Shown here one piece after another: positions 1 through 8,459 of a stretch of 64,000 nt of DNA. Where the stretch lies: contig NZ_BAGG01000061.1 in the NCBI RefSeq assembly GCF_000308695.1, forward strand, positions 62,001 through 126,000. Direction: 5' to 3'. The notes below the pieces were generated by a model. It saw nothing but the letters and a program-made list of their open reading frames with translations, did no database searches and had not been told where the DNA came from. The DNA comes from Nocardia takedensis NBRC 100417 (GTDB taxonomy: Bacteria > Actinomycetota > Actinomycetes > Mycobacteriales > Mycobacteriaceae). The position numbers were made by a program, and so were the translations under genes. Every line of letters starts with the position of its first letter. The first letter of the stretch is position 1.

Positions 1-25
1 CAGGGATTTCGCGGAGACGCTGTAG
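1..25 (+). other. possible 3' end of an upstream gene
   Basis: In the second forward frame the first bases read RDFAETL and then a TAG stop at 23-25, and a strong terminator follows at 60-100. This would fit the tail of a forward gene that begins outside the window. It is only eight codons. The reverse strand over 1-60 is also open (it reads VLARRLPVVTNYSVSAKSL), so the direction is uncertain. Confidence 0.25.
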
Positions 26-59
26 TTCGTCACGACCGGCAGGCGCCGCGCGAGCACCG

Positions 60-100
60 ATCGGGTGCGAGTCGAAGGAATTCGACTCGCACCCGATTTT
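60..100 (+). terminator. strong rho-independent terminator
   Basis: The 16-base arms TCGGGTGCGAGTCGAA (61-76) and TTCGACTCGCACCCGA (81-96) are perfect inverted copies around a GGAA loop. The A60-T97 pair makes a 17-bp stem. The stem runs straight into TTTT at 97-100, so it fits intrinsic termination of forward transcription coming from the left edge. Confidence 0.85.
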
Positions 101-152
101 CGTGCGCGGACAGCATGCGATTCGCGTGCGGCAGCGCGAGCATTCTTCCCTG

Positions 153-317
153 CTGGGCGCTGGGCGCTGGGCGCTGGGCGTTGGGCGTTGGGCGTTGGGC
201 GTTGGGCGTTGGGCGTTGGGCGTTGGGCGTTGGGCGTTGGGCGTTGGGCGTTGGGCGTTGGGCGTTGGGCGCTGGGCGCTGGGCGCTGGGCGCTGGGCGC
301 TGGGCGCTGGGCGCTGG
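153..317. repeat. 7-bp tandem repeat (YTGGGCG), about 23 units
   Basis: The array has four CTGGGCG units (153-180), thirteen TTGGGCG units (181-271) and six CTGGGCG units (272-313), then a partial CTGG. Because the unit is 7 bp and contains no stop, all three forward frames stay open and encode a repeating GRWALGV-type heptapeptide. No ribosome-binding site or conserved flanking peptide supports a protein here. It looks like a non-coding minisatellite that varies by slippage. Confidence 0.9.
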
Positions 318-483
318 AGGGCGCGAATGCGCCGAGGGAATCGCGAGAGTTCGCAGGTACCGTGCGGCTTGCGCCGGGGGGCGATGCTACGGGGCCGTCG
401 GCCGGACGGGTGAGCCGTGGTGGCCGGCCGGAAATGTCACGGCACGGGAAGTCGCCGCCGGAGAGCCGGGGCTCTTCGGTTAC

Positions 484-531
484 GTGGTGCATCGCCGTGG
501 TGCATCGCCGCGGTCGGTTACACGATGCACC
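484..531. repeat. direct repeat and hairpin downstream of the small gene
   Basis: The 13-mer GTGGTGCATCGCC occurs twice in tandem (484-496 and 497-509). In addition GGTGCATCG (498-506) and CGATGCACC (523-531) form a perfect 9-bp inverted repeat. It lies about 70 bp past the stop of the reverse-strand gene ending at 602, so it may act as a terminator for that gene, although no T-run follows. Confidence 0.4.
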
Positions 532-601
532 GTCGCGGGTCGGTGACCGCGACGGCGAGCACGCGCGTCGGTCTTGCGGGACGGACGCGCGGAGCCGGAA
601 C

Positions 602-838
602 CTACTGTCTGATGAACGTGGAGGTGATCCGCCAGAACATGTCGGGCTGCAACGCGTTCATATCCCAGTCGTCGGCGATCGCGTGCGCGGTGCTGACGAT
701 CCGGTCGATGTCGAAATCGTTGCGGGTGGCGGCTCCCGTGGATTCGACCGCGTCGATGACGAAGGCGACGGCGGTCTCCCGCGAGTAGGCGACATTCCTG
801 CGGCCGGTGAAGGCCGACGGTGTACTCATTGTTGTCAT
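602..838 (-). CDS. small conserved hypothetical protein (78 aa)
   Basis: The proposed protein begins MTTMSTPSAFTGRRN and ends WRITSTFIRQ. The start at 838 is chosen because AAGGAAA lies seven to eight bases upstream of that ATG; the reading frame extends further upstream but without a ribosome-binding site. The protein is acidic, with no signal peptide or membrane segment. The middle (residues about 20-60) alternates helix-forming residues with DFDIDRIV and DDWDMNAL. The family is not recognised. It stands alone, with more than 600 bp of non-coding DNA upstream. Confidence 0.6.
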   Translation of the reverse strand: MTTMSTPSAFTGRRNVAYSRETAVAFVIDAVESTGAATRNDFDIDRIVSTAHAIADDWDMNALQPDMFWRITSTFIRQ

Positions 839-1462
839 AACCGTTTCCTTGACTGTTCGACCGGTGCGGCATCGGCGTGACCGAGCCGGCCGCCGGGGGT
901 GGTCGAGCGATCCCATCCCCTGATTCGTGGCGGCAGCAAACTTCTGGCGACACTGCCTTCCGTCAGCTCACGGGCCTCCCCTTGTTGTGCCCTGACTGGC
1001 GCTGCGCGACTGAGTCTAGGTCCGTCGACCTTTCGGATGCAAGTACATCTGTACGATCCATTTGTATTCGCGCAACGAGGTTTTCGAGCTTTCCGCCCCG
1101 TGGACCCGCCGTTCCGACCGGGCGGTTCGCGCGGGTGGCGGACACGCCCGGCGGTTGCGCGACCGGCGCGTCGAAGGTTCGCGTTCGCGGAATCACCCGG
1201 TGCGTCCGGTGTTACGCCGATGGCCGGAGGTGTGCCAGACGGCCGGACCCGACCGTTCGGCCTGTCCCGCGCAGGTGGGGCGGTGATCTTGTGCGCGTGG
1301 TGCGTAGGCGGTGGGGGACTCGCGGCGCACACGCCGGTCGCACTGCGTGTCGTCGTTTCGGCTCCGGCGTGTCGGAATGGGTGCGCGGGGAGTGGTCGCG
1401 ATCCGGGACAGTCGATGTCCCGGATCGCGTAACCCGGTGCGCCTCCGGCGAATAGTTATTGT
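839..1462. other. intergenic region, no supported gene
   Basis: About 620 bp lie between the divergent small gene and the convergent end of the NAD(P)-binding protein. Open frames here lack ribosome-binding sites and recognisable products. The only structured element noticed is the inverted repeat GTACA-TC-TGTAC at 1043-1054, roughly 200 bp upstream of the small reverse-strand gene. Confidence 0.5.
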
Positions 1463-2122
1463 TCAGTTAACTACGGCGGCCACGGCGTCGACATACGGTG
1501 TGTCCCCGCCGATCACCTCGAGAGTCGCCCCGGCGGTCGCCGGAGTGTGCAACAGTTCCAGGACCACCGCCGCCACGTCGGCGCGCGGGATGTCGCCGCG
1601 CCCGGTGGGCGTCCGCTGCAACCGCACCGAACCCGTGCCGATCTCGTCGACCAAGCGGCCCGGCCGCAGGATCGTCCAGTCCAGTTTCCGCCCGCGCAGG
1701 TCCTCCTCGGCCTGGGTCTTGGCGTCCAGGTAGGCCGCCCACACCTCGTCGGCGCCCGCGGCGGGCGCCTGACCCGCGCCCATGCTCGAGATCTGCACGA
1801 ATCGGGACACCCCGGCCCGCTCGGCGGCGTCGGCCAGCAGCACCGAACCGTCGCGGTCCACGCTGTACTTGCGGGCCACCCCGCTGCCCGGGCCCGCGCC
1901 CGCGGCGAATACGACCGCGTCCGCGCCGTCGAGCAGCGCCGCCAGGTCCGCGGCGTCGAGCGCCTCCAGATCGGCCCGCACCGGCGTCGCTCCCGCCGCC
2001 ACGACCTCCTCGGCGTGGTCGGGATTGCGGATCAGACTGCTCACCGTGTCACCACGCCGCGTGGCCGCCTCGGCCAGCAGCAGCGCGATCTTCCCGTGCC
2101 CACCCGCGATGACGATGTGCAT
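1463..2122 (-). CDS. NAD(P)-binding atypical SDR-family protein
   Basis: This is a 219-residue Rossmann-fold protein of the NAD(P)H-binding / atypical short-chain dehydrogenase type (YwnB- or YtfG-like). The N-terminus MHIVIAGGHGKIA carries the glycine-rich nucleotide loop, followed by the second-strand SLIRNPDH and the YSVDRDG and FVQISSMG segments typical of the family. A canonical YxxxK catalytic pair is not obvious, as usual for this subgroup, which often binds NADPH in redox sensing or reduction. The start at 2122 is preferred over an ATG two codons earlier because AGGAG then lies seven bases upstream. The substrate cannot be inferred. It stands alone, facing away from the lipoprotein gene's end. 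Confidence 0.8.
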   Translation of the reverse strand: MHIVIAGGHGKIALLLAEAATRRGDTVSSLIRNPDHAEEVVAAGATPVRADLEALDAADLAALLDGADAVVFAAGAGPGSGVARKYSVDRDGSVLLADAAERAGVSRFVQISSMGAGQAPAAGADEVWAAYLDAKTQAEEDLRGRKLDWTILRPGRLVDEIGTGSVRLQRTPTGRGDIPRADVAAVVLELLHTPATAGATLEVIGGDTPYVDAVAAVVN

Positions 2123-2173
2123 GGACATGCTCCTCTCGATCGTTCGTGTGGTTGTTCCCGCGCCGGGGCGGCC

Positions 2174-2737
2174 TCACCGTTCGGGGCCGCCCGGATTGCA
2201 CGAGGCCTGCACCGTGGCCTGATACCCGACATCGGGACGCCACGGTTCGAGATTCCAACTGGGCTTGTTCGGCGCGACCAACCGGGCCCATTCCCAATGG
2301 CAGAGGAATTGGTCACGCATGCCGGGGGTTTCGGCGTCGGCGGCGCGGGCGAGCACCTCCTGCCAGGCCCGCTCGTCGTTGCCCCCGGTGACCGTGCGCC
2401 TGCCCGCGACCGTGGGGAAGACCAGAAGCCTTGCGCCGTCGACGTTCTCGGTCCACTCCACGTGGTCGATGAGCGGTTGGTCCGCGTACGGGTCCGCGGT
2501 CGGCAGCGACGCCATCGGAGACGGCGGCGCGGAGGCGACCTTGGTGGCGGTGGTGGTGACCGGAGCCGCCGTGGTCGCCGAGGACGTGTCCGCAGGCTTG
2601 TCCGCGGACACCTGCGCGTCCCGGCCGCCGCATCCCGCGGCGAGCGGGACCAACGCGAGGCAGGCCAGTGCGCCCGCACGGCGCGCGACGGTGACGCGAC
2701 GGCGCGCGGCCGTCCGGTCCGGGGTCCTCGATGTCAC
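2174..2737 (-). CDS. DUF2599 domain lipoprotein
   Basis: This 187-residue secreted lipoprotein starts with a basic region (RTAARRRVTVARR) and a hydrophobic stretch ending in the lipobox LAAGC, so the cysteine near residue 35 should be lipidated and anchor the protein outside the membrane. A low-complexity Thr/Ala/Pro linker follows. The C-terminal half matches the DUF2599 family of mycobacteria and nocardiae, ending in MRDQFLCHWEWAR, NKPSWNLEPWRPDVGY and CNPGG; two cysteines there could form a disulphide. Function is unknown. A GTG start at 2737 is chosen because GGAGAGGA lies nine bases upstream and the signal peptide then begins correctly. Confidence 0.75.
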   Translation of the reverse strand: MTSRTPDRTAARRRVTVARRAGALACLALVPLAAGCGGRDAQVSADKPADTSSATTAAPVTTTATKVASAPPSPMASLPTADPYADQPLIDHVEWTENVDGARLLVFPTVAGRRTVTGGNDERAWQEVLARAADAETPGMRDQFLCHWEWARLVAPNKPSWNLEPWRPDVGYQATVQASCNPGGPER

Positions 2738-2876
2738 GAACGAACATCCTCTCCGCGGTCTCGGCGACAGGCTGCCGCCCGTACCGAGCCTAGCCAGTCG
2801 GTGTGGGGCGGGCGGTGATCCGGCCACCGAGAGTGGTGGCTTGCCCGCGGCGGGGCCGGCCGCGATAGTCGGTGCC

Positions 2877-3992
2877 GTGGTGGGTTGTCGATGGGTGGCG
2901 GTCGCCGCCGTGACGGTCGCGGTGACGATGTCGGTGTGCGGGACGGCGGCGGCGGACCGGCCGGGTGAGGTCACGGGGATCACCGGGTTGCCCGATCAGG
3001 TGCTCGTCCCGGAGGCGGGGGTGTCCTATCGGGTGTCCTATTGGTCGCGTGGTCCGCGCACGCCCATGCAGAGCACCGCGGCCGTGTACCTCCCGCCGGG
3101 AGTGCCGCCGCCGGGCGGGTGGCCGGTGGTGGCCTACGCGCACGGCACCGTGGGGATCGCCGACGACTGCGCGTTCACCGTCAACCGGCGCGACTTCTAT
3201 CTGCGCACGGTCTACCCGGATCTGCTGCGGGCCGGCTACGCGGTGGTGATCTCCGACTACGTCGGCCTGGGCACGCCCGGCACGCACCCCTACCTGGACG
3301 GCCCCTCGCAGGCGCGCAGCGTGATCGACGCGGTGCGCGCGGCCCGTTCGGTGAGCGCCGACGTGAGTCCCGAGTGGGCGGTGCTCGGCCAGTCCCAGGG
3401 CGGTCAGACGGCGCTGTTCACCGCGGCCCTGGCCCCGACGGACGCCCCCGATCTGGACTTCCGTGGCGCGGCCGCCACCGGGCCGCCGTCGAATCTGGAA
3501 TTGGTCGCACCGCTGCTGGGCCCGTGGGTGCCCCGGTTGCCGCTGCGGATGACCACCACCTATTTCGGCATGATCGTGGCGGGCCTGCGCGCCTCGGCGC
3601 CCGAACTCGACGTCGACCGGTACCTGACGCCCGCGGGCCGCGAGGTGGTGCGCATCGTGGAGGACACCTGCGCGATCGAGGCCGATCCGCTGGTCCGCGA
3701 CGTCGCCATCGGGGACATGCTCACCCGCCCGCTCGACGATCCGGCGCTGCAAGCCGCCGTGCGCGCGATGCTCGAGATCCCCACCACGGGCTACACCGTG
3801 CCGCTGTTCGTCGGTCAGGGACTCGCCGATCAGGAGGTGCCGGTCCCGCTCAGCGTCAAACTCGTCGCCGATCTGGTCGCGGGCGGGGCCGATCTGGAGG
3901 TCGGGGTGTATTCCACCGATCACCTGGGCGCGGCGCGCGCGTCCTTCGACGATGTGAAGGCGTTCCTGCGACGGGTGCTCGACCGGGGTTGA
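2877..3992 (+). CDS. secreted LIP-family lipase/esterase
   Basis: This secretory alpha/beta hydrolase of the LIP lipase family (Candida lipase-like, common in Nocardia) has about 371 residues. An N-terminal signal peptide (VAVAAVTVAVTMSVCGTAAA) is followed by the oxyanion region YAHGTVGIADDC, the nucleophile elbow GQSQGG, a candidate acid in GLADQEVP and a candidate His in YSTDHLGA. It probably hydrolyses acyl esters or triglycerides outside the cell. The start is uncertain: GTG codons at 2877 and 2880 both place the signal peptide correctly and neither has a strong ribosome-binding site. It is transcribed divergently from the DUF2599 lipoprotein. Confidence 0.8.
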   Translation: MVGCRWVAVAAVTVAVTMSVCGTAAADRPGEVTGITGLPDQVLVPEAGVSYRVSYWSRGPRTPMQSTAAVYLPPGVPPPGGWPVVAYAHGTVGIADDCAFTVNRRDFYLRTVYPDLLRAGYAVVISDYVGLGTPGTHPYLDGPSQARSVIDAVRAARSVSADVSPEWAVLGQSQGGQTALFTAALAPTDAPDLDFRGAAATGPPSNLELVAPLLGPWVPRLPLRMTTTYFGMIVAGLRASAPELDVDRYLTPAGREVVRIVEDTCAIEADPLVRDVAIGDMLTRPLDDPALQAAVRAMLEIPTTGYTVPLFVGQGLADQEVPVPLSVKLVADLVAGGADLEVGVYSTDHLGAARASFDDVKAFLRRVLDRG

Positions 3993-3996
3993 CCGG

Positions 3997-4260
3997 TCAG
4001 TGCCACAGTCCCGAGCAGGGCAACCTGCGCATGCCGGGGCGGATCATGCCGTCCACGGTGACGGTGAGGCCCGCCTGGAGGGCGGCCGAGGTGAACTCGG
4101 CGGCCTCGGTGCCCGTGGCGAGATATTCCAGCACCATCGGGTCGTCCGGATTCGGTCCGTCGAAGTACACGGTGACCCGGCGCGAGGGGATCTCGGCGGC
4201 CCGCCGCCCGCGCGTCGCGGGCCGGGTCTTCGCCGTCCTGGTCGTCACAGTGCCGTCCAT
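3997..4260 (-). CDS. small conserved hypothetical protein (87 aa)
   Basis: This 87-residue protein has a basic N-terminus rich in Arg and Thr, followed by a compact segment (VTVYFDGPNPDDPMVLEYLATG, then EFTSAALQAGLTVTVDGM). No motif assigns a function. The start is supported by GGGAG about eight bases upstream of the ATG. It converges on the lipase gene, with only four bases between the two stops. It is short and soluble, with no signal peptide. Confidence 0.6.
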   Translation of the reverse strand: MDGTVTTRTAKTRPATRGRRAAEIPSRRVTVYFDGPNPDDPMVLEYLATGTEAAEFTSAALQAGLTVTVDGMIRPGMRRLPCSGLWH

Positions 4261-4632
4261 GCCACCGTCTCCCTTCGCGCGGGCGATACCGCCCGCCGTC
4301 TGTCGACGGTAAGGCGCGGTCCGTGGTCGCGACCACGGGCGTGCGGACGCGCTTGACTATTCACAGCGCCGGGCCAGGGGAGGTCTGGGACGGGTCACGA
4401 CGGCGCGGCCGATGGGGCGCGTCGCGGCCGGGCGGACCGGGAAACCGCCGGTCCGCGCCGGGGTGTTGCGATTCGGCGTCATGACACGCACAACTCGGGT
4501 ACGGACCGCATCGCGCCCGGCGCGTCGGGCCTACGCTGAATGTCCTGCGTCCGCACGAGCGGGGGGCACATCGAGACGGTAACCGCACACACCGGGGCGC
4601 AGTAGTAGACCTCGCACCCAGGGGCGTGTGCC
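4261..4632. other. intergenic region between divergent genes
   Basis: About 370 bp separate the small reverse-strand gene from the forward lipase gene. No gene is supported. TACGCT near 4520 could be a forward -10 element, but no convincing -35 partner was found. Confidence 0.4.
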
Positions 4633-6042
4633 ATGAGATCTGTACGCGGCGTCTTCGCGGCAGTGGTTCTGATCCTGTCGGCGGTCGCTCCCGCCGCGGC
4701 CCAACCGCCCGCACCGCCACTCCCGCCGTCGTTGCCCGCGCCGCCCGATCCGGCCGACCTGCTGCCCGGTGTCCAGGAATGGATCGACGCGATCCTACCG
4801 CCCGCGCCCGTCGCGCCGCTGCCGCCCGACGCGCCACCGGAGGCGATGCCGCCGTCGGACGTCCCGGAGTTCGGTCCCGACCTGGCCGCGCTGCGCGCCG
4901 CGGTACTGCCGTCCCCGGTCGGCGACGCGTTCTTCGACCGGTGGCCCGCCGAACTCGCCGACGCCGAGCCCGGCCAGGTGGTCGAAGTCCGCGATGTCGG
5001 CGCGACCGCGGGCGCGCTGGTGCTGATGCCGTTCCGTCAGGCGCTGCAACTGAAGTTCCGCACCACCGACGCGAGCGGCAGGCCCTCCTTCGCCACGGCG
5101 ACCCTGGTGGTGCCGACCGGCGAGTGGACCGGTCCGGGACAGCGGCCGGTCGTGGTGAACAACCTGCCGATCAACGCCCTCGGCCGCAAGTGCACGATCG
5201 GCTACAGCATGGCCCACGGCCTGTCCGGTGACCTCAGCGTCACCGACTACGTCCCGCCGACGCTGCAAGTGGGTCTGCTGCGCGGCTACGCGGTGCTGCT
5301 GCCCGATCACGAAGGACCGTGGATGTCCTACGCCGAACCCGTCGTCGCCGGACGCGCGATCCTCGACGCGATCCGAGCGGTCCGCGCTCTGCTGCCCGAG
5401 GAGTTCGGCGCGAGCCCCTACGGGATGACCGGCTACTCCGGCGGGGCCATCGCGACCAACGGCGCGGTCAAGCAGATGGGCGACTACGCGCCGGAACTGG
5501 CCGAGGTGGTGGTGGGCGCGACGTTGGGCGGCGTACCCGCCGACTACGCGATCCTGGCCCGCAGCATGAACGCCAACCTGGCCTCCGGGGTCTTCATGGG
5601 GGCGGTGCTCGGCATCGCGCGCGAACGCGTCGAGATCCTGGGCCGGATGAACCATCTCGCGCAGTGGGTGTCGACCTCGCCGCTGAAGGATTCCTGCGCC
5701 AGTACTTTCGGGCTGCCGGGCGTGCTGATGCTGCCCATCGACGTGGGGGCGAACTTCCCCGATCCGCTGCACTCGGACTTCGCGGCCGAGATCTACCGGG
5801 AGACGCGCATGGCGGACCGTCGCTCACCGGTCCCGCTCTACCTCTACAACGGCGAACAGGAATGGTGGATCCCCGCCGAAGGCGCGCGCGAACTGTTCCG
5901 CGAACAGTGCGCGCTCGGGGTCGCGGTCGTCTATCGAAGTGTGCCGGGCGAACACGTCATCGCCGGCGGGCTCGGCTATCCGGAGGCGATGGTCTGGCTC
6001 GACGACCGACTGCGCGGCCTGCCCGCCCCGAACGAGTGCTGA
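4633..6042 (+). CDS. secreted LIP-family lipase, proline-rich N-terminus
   Basis: This 469-residue secretory lipase is related to the gene at 2877-3992. A signal peptide (residues 1-23, ending AAAQ) is followed by about 60 residues very rich in proline. The hydrolase core has the nucleophile elbow GYSGGA and the C-terminal GEHVIAGG with the likely catalytic His. Where LIP lipases usually show an acid in a GDE or ND context, this protein reads YNGEQEWWIP, so Glu may take that role. Two cysteines near KDSCASTFG and REQCALG could pair. It should act outside the cell on ester lipids. The ATG at 4633 has AGGGG upstream. Confidence 0.8.
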   Translation: MRSVRGVFAAVVLILSAVAPAAAQPPAPPLPPSLPAPPDPADLLPGVQEWIDAILPPAPVAPLPPDAPPEAMPPSDVPEFGPDLAALRAAVLPSPVGDAFFDRWPAELADAEPGQVVEVRDVGATAGALVLMPFRQALQLKFRTTDASGRPSFATATLVVPTGEWTGPGQRPVVVNNLPINALGRKCTIGYSMAHGLSGDLSVTDYVPPTLQVGLLRGYAVLLPDHEGPWMSYAEPVVAGRAILDAIRAVRALLPEEFGASPYGMTGYSGGAIATNGAVKQMGDYAPELAEVVVGATLGGVPADYAILARSMNANLASGVFMGAVLGIARERVEILGRMNHLAQWVSTSPLKDSCASTFGLPGVLMLPIDVGANFPDPLHSDFAAEIYRETRMADRRSPVPLYLYNGEQEWWIPAEGARELFREQCALGVAVVYRSVPGEHVIAGGLGYPEAMVWLDDRLRGLPAPNEC

Positions 6043-6062
6043 GGCACGGGCCGCCGAGCCCG

Positions 6063-6266
6063 TCAGGTCATGATGGTCAGCGGCACCGGTCCCGACCAAC
6101 CGCAGGGAAGTTCGCAGCTGGCGGTGACCGTCACCTCGGCGCCGCGGCGCACGATGCCGCGGACCTCGGTCGCGCGGGCGGGGTATCCGCAGGACGGGCA
6201 TTTGCCGAAATAGTTGAGGATTTCGTGGTTTCGGGTCGTGGCTGTCATATCCGCGACGGTAAACAT
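6063..6266 (-). CDS. small four-cysteine protein (67 aa)
   Basis: This short protein contains KCPSCGYPA and, about 27 residues later, SCELPCGW. The four cysteines (CxxC ... CxxxC) suggest a small zinc-ribbon-like fold. An internal ATG at 6248 (MTATTRN) is an alternative start; neither ATG has a good ribosome-binding site. It converges on the preceding lipase gene and is close to the acyl-CoA synthetase stop-codon side. Function is unknown. Confidence 0.55.
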   Translation of the reverse strand: MFTVADMTATTRNHEILNYFGKCPSCGYPARATEVRGIVRRGAEVTVTASCELPCGWSGPVPLTIMT

Positions 6267-6350
6267 CCGGCGACCCGGTCAGGCGGGTTCGGCGCATACC
6301 TCGTCGGACTCACAGGCGCGGCGGCGAGGCCGTGGTGAGATCTCCAGCCC

Positions 6351-8459
6351 TCACGGCGAGCCGGGAGCCACCGAGCCCAGCACGGGCGGGTCGCTCGCGT
6401 CGGGTCCGATGAGCAGGCGCTTGAGGATCTTGCCGGTCTCGCCACGCGGGAGCGAACTGAGGAAGGTGACGTCACGGGGGACCGAGAAACGGCTGAGCCG
6501 GTGCCGGATGTAGTTGCGCACCATATCCGAATCCAGTCCCGCCCCTTCGCGTTTGACGACGAAGGCGGCCAGCCGCTGGCCGTATTCCTGATCCGGGACC
6601 CCGACCACCGCGACCTCGCTGACCTGCGGCAGATAGGCCAGCGCCTCCTCGACCGGGCGCGGGAAGACGTTCTCGCCGCCGGAGATGATCATCTCGTCGT
6701 CGCGTCCGTCGATGAACAACTTGCCCGAGGCGTCCAGGTATCCGAGGTCGCCGGTGTCGAGCATGCCCTTGGCCTCGTTGGGCGGCGCGGAGTTGACGTA
6801 GCCGTCGAAGAGCATGTGGTTGCTGACGAAGATGTGCCCGGTCGCGCCGACCGGAAGGGGTTCCAGGTCGGGGCCCATCACCGCGACCCTGGTGCCCAGC
6901 GGCGGCCTGCCCGCGGTGGTGGGCGCGGCGCGCAGGTCCTCGGGGTCGGCGACGGTCGCCCAGGAGACCTCGGTCGAGCCGTAGACGTTGTAGAGGATGT
7001 CGCCGTAGTCGTCCATGAACCGCAGGACGGTCTTGGCCGTGAGCGGCGCGCCGCAACTGGCCACCACGCGCAGGCTGGAGGTGTCGTAGCGCTCGCGCAC
7101 GTGCACCGGCAGTTCCAGGATGCGGTGCACCATGATCGGCACCGCGATGAACACCGTCACCCGGTGTTCGGCGATCAGTCGCAGGCACTGCTCGGCGTCG
7201 AACTGCGCGGGCAGCACCACCGTGGAGCGCAGCGCCGTGCTCAGTTGCAGCGCGGCAAGACCCCAGGTGTGGAACAGCGGCGCGGGGATCAGCATGGTGT
7301 CGCCGGTGCGCAGGGGAATGCGCGAGAGCAGCGCGGCGACGGTGCCGAAACCCTTGGGGTGCGGACGGCGCGCGCCCTTGGGCGCGCCAGAGGTACCTGA
7401 GGTCAGCACGATCAGCTTGCCGGGATTGGTCGGCTTCGGGAAGCTCGCGGTGCTCTGCTCGGCGTCGGCGATCAGCTCGTCCAGGCCCGGCGGTCCGACG
7501 CCCGGCGGGCGGTGATCGGCGGCGTAGCGGGCGATGTCGGCGTGCAGGTACTGCACCAGATGGTCGAATTCGGCGTCCACGAACAGCGCCGAGAGCTTGT
7601 CGCGCTGCACGACCTCCTCGATGCGCCGGGTCGGCAGGCCGGTGTTGAGCAGGGCCACGTCGACGCCGAGTTTGCCCGCCGCGACCATGACCTCGACCAT
7701 GCCGCGATGGTTGCGGGCCAGTAGGCCGATGGAGTCGCCGGGGGCCAGTCCGCGCGCGAACATCGCCGCCGCCAAGGCGTGGGTGCGCTCGTGCATCTCG
7801 GCGAAGCTGCGGGTGCCGTCGGCGTCGACCAGCGCGGTGTGCCGGGGCGCGAAAGCCGCCGCCGCCGCGTAGCCGCCCGCCAGGTTGAACCCCCATTCGG
7901 CCAGCCTGCGCAACTGCTTGACCCCGCGGTCGAGACGATAGGTGACCGCGACGCCCGCGGTGACGATCTGCCGGGCCACCTCCGCCTGTCTGCGCAGCGG
8001 GTTGTTCTCCCCGTTGACGACCACCGAGGTGGGCGCGCCGCGCACCAGATCCTCCACCCGGCGCAGACCGCGGCGGATCCAGTCGGTGATCGCGGCGTTG
8101 GAGGAGGCGGCGACCACCGGGTGCAAGCGGCCGACGGCGAACAGCGTGACCACGACCTTGGCGCGGTTGTCGTCGCCGGTCACCCGGACCGAGACGAAGC
8201 TGCCCAGCGCCGGACACTGCAACTCGAATCCGTCGCGGATGCGTCCGATCACCATGCGCACGCTGGGCGTGTTGATCCCGGTGGCGGCGGTGCCGATCCG
8301 GAAGCGCAGCATCGCGTGCCCGTCGGCGCTCTCGAGCGGTTCGCACGCGCCGATGCCGGTGAACACCCGGGGGTAGGTCTGCGGTTCGACCAGCAGATCC
8401 CATACGGAGGAGCGGGGGATCGCGAACTCCGCGACCACGTCTAGGACATCGGCTACCAC
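6351..8459 (-). CDS. acyl-CoA synthetase with N-terminal SRPBCC-like domain
   Basis: This 702-residue protein has two parts. Residues 1-140 read like an SRPBCC/START-type lipid-binding fold (DVVAEFAIPRSSVWDLLVEP, RIGTAATGINT, PALGSFVSVRV). The rest is a class I adenylate-forming fatty-acyl-CoA ligase of the FadD type. It has the phosphate loop LTSGTSGAPKGARR, then YGSTEVSW, the LDTGDLGYLD hinge region and the C-terminal catalytic lysine context GETGKILKR. It should activate a carboxylic acid to its CoA thioester using ATP. The GTG start at 8459 is weakly supported. A contiguous fusion of these two domains is unusual, and the N-terminal part may present the substrate. Confidence 0.8.
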   Translation of the reverse strand: MVADVLDVVAEFAIPRSSVWDLLVEPQTYPRVFTGIGACEPLESADGHAMLRFRIGTAATGINTPSVRMVIGRIRDGFELQCPALGSFVSVRVTGDDNRAKVVVTLFAVGRLHPVVAASSNAAITDWIRRGLRRVEDLVRGAPTSVVVNGENNPLRRQAEVARQIVTAGVAVTYRLDRGVKQLRRLAEWGFNLAGGYAAAAAFAPRHTALVDADGTRSFAEMHERTHALAAAMFARGLAPGDSIGLLARNHRGMVEVMVAAGKLGVDVALLNTGLPTRRIEEVVQRDKLSALFVDAEFDHLVQYLHADIARYAADHRPPGVGPPGLDELIADAEQSTASFPKPTNPGKLIVLTSGTSGAPKGARRPHPKGFGTVAALLSRIPLRTGDTMLIPAPLFHTWGLAALQLSTALRSTVVLPAQFDAEQCLRLIAEHRVTVFIAVPIMVHRILELPVHVRERYDTSSLRVVASCGAPLTAKTVLRFMDDYGDILYNVYGSTEVSWATVADPEDLRAAPTTAGRPPLGTRVAVMGPDLEPLPVGATGHIFVSNHMLFDGYVNSAPPNEAKGMLDTGDLGYLDASGKLFIDGRDDEMIISGGENVFPRPVEEALAYLPQVSEVAVVGVPDQEYGQRLAAFVVKREGAGLDSDMVRNYIRHRLSRFSVPRDVTFLSSLPRGETGKILKRLLIGPDASDPPVLGSVAPGSP

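Noticed and set aside
65..880. Forward open frame of 271 codons across the 7-bp repeats
   Set aside because: It is open only because the repeat lacks stops. It runs over a terminator and antisense to the better supported gene at 602-838.
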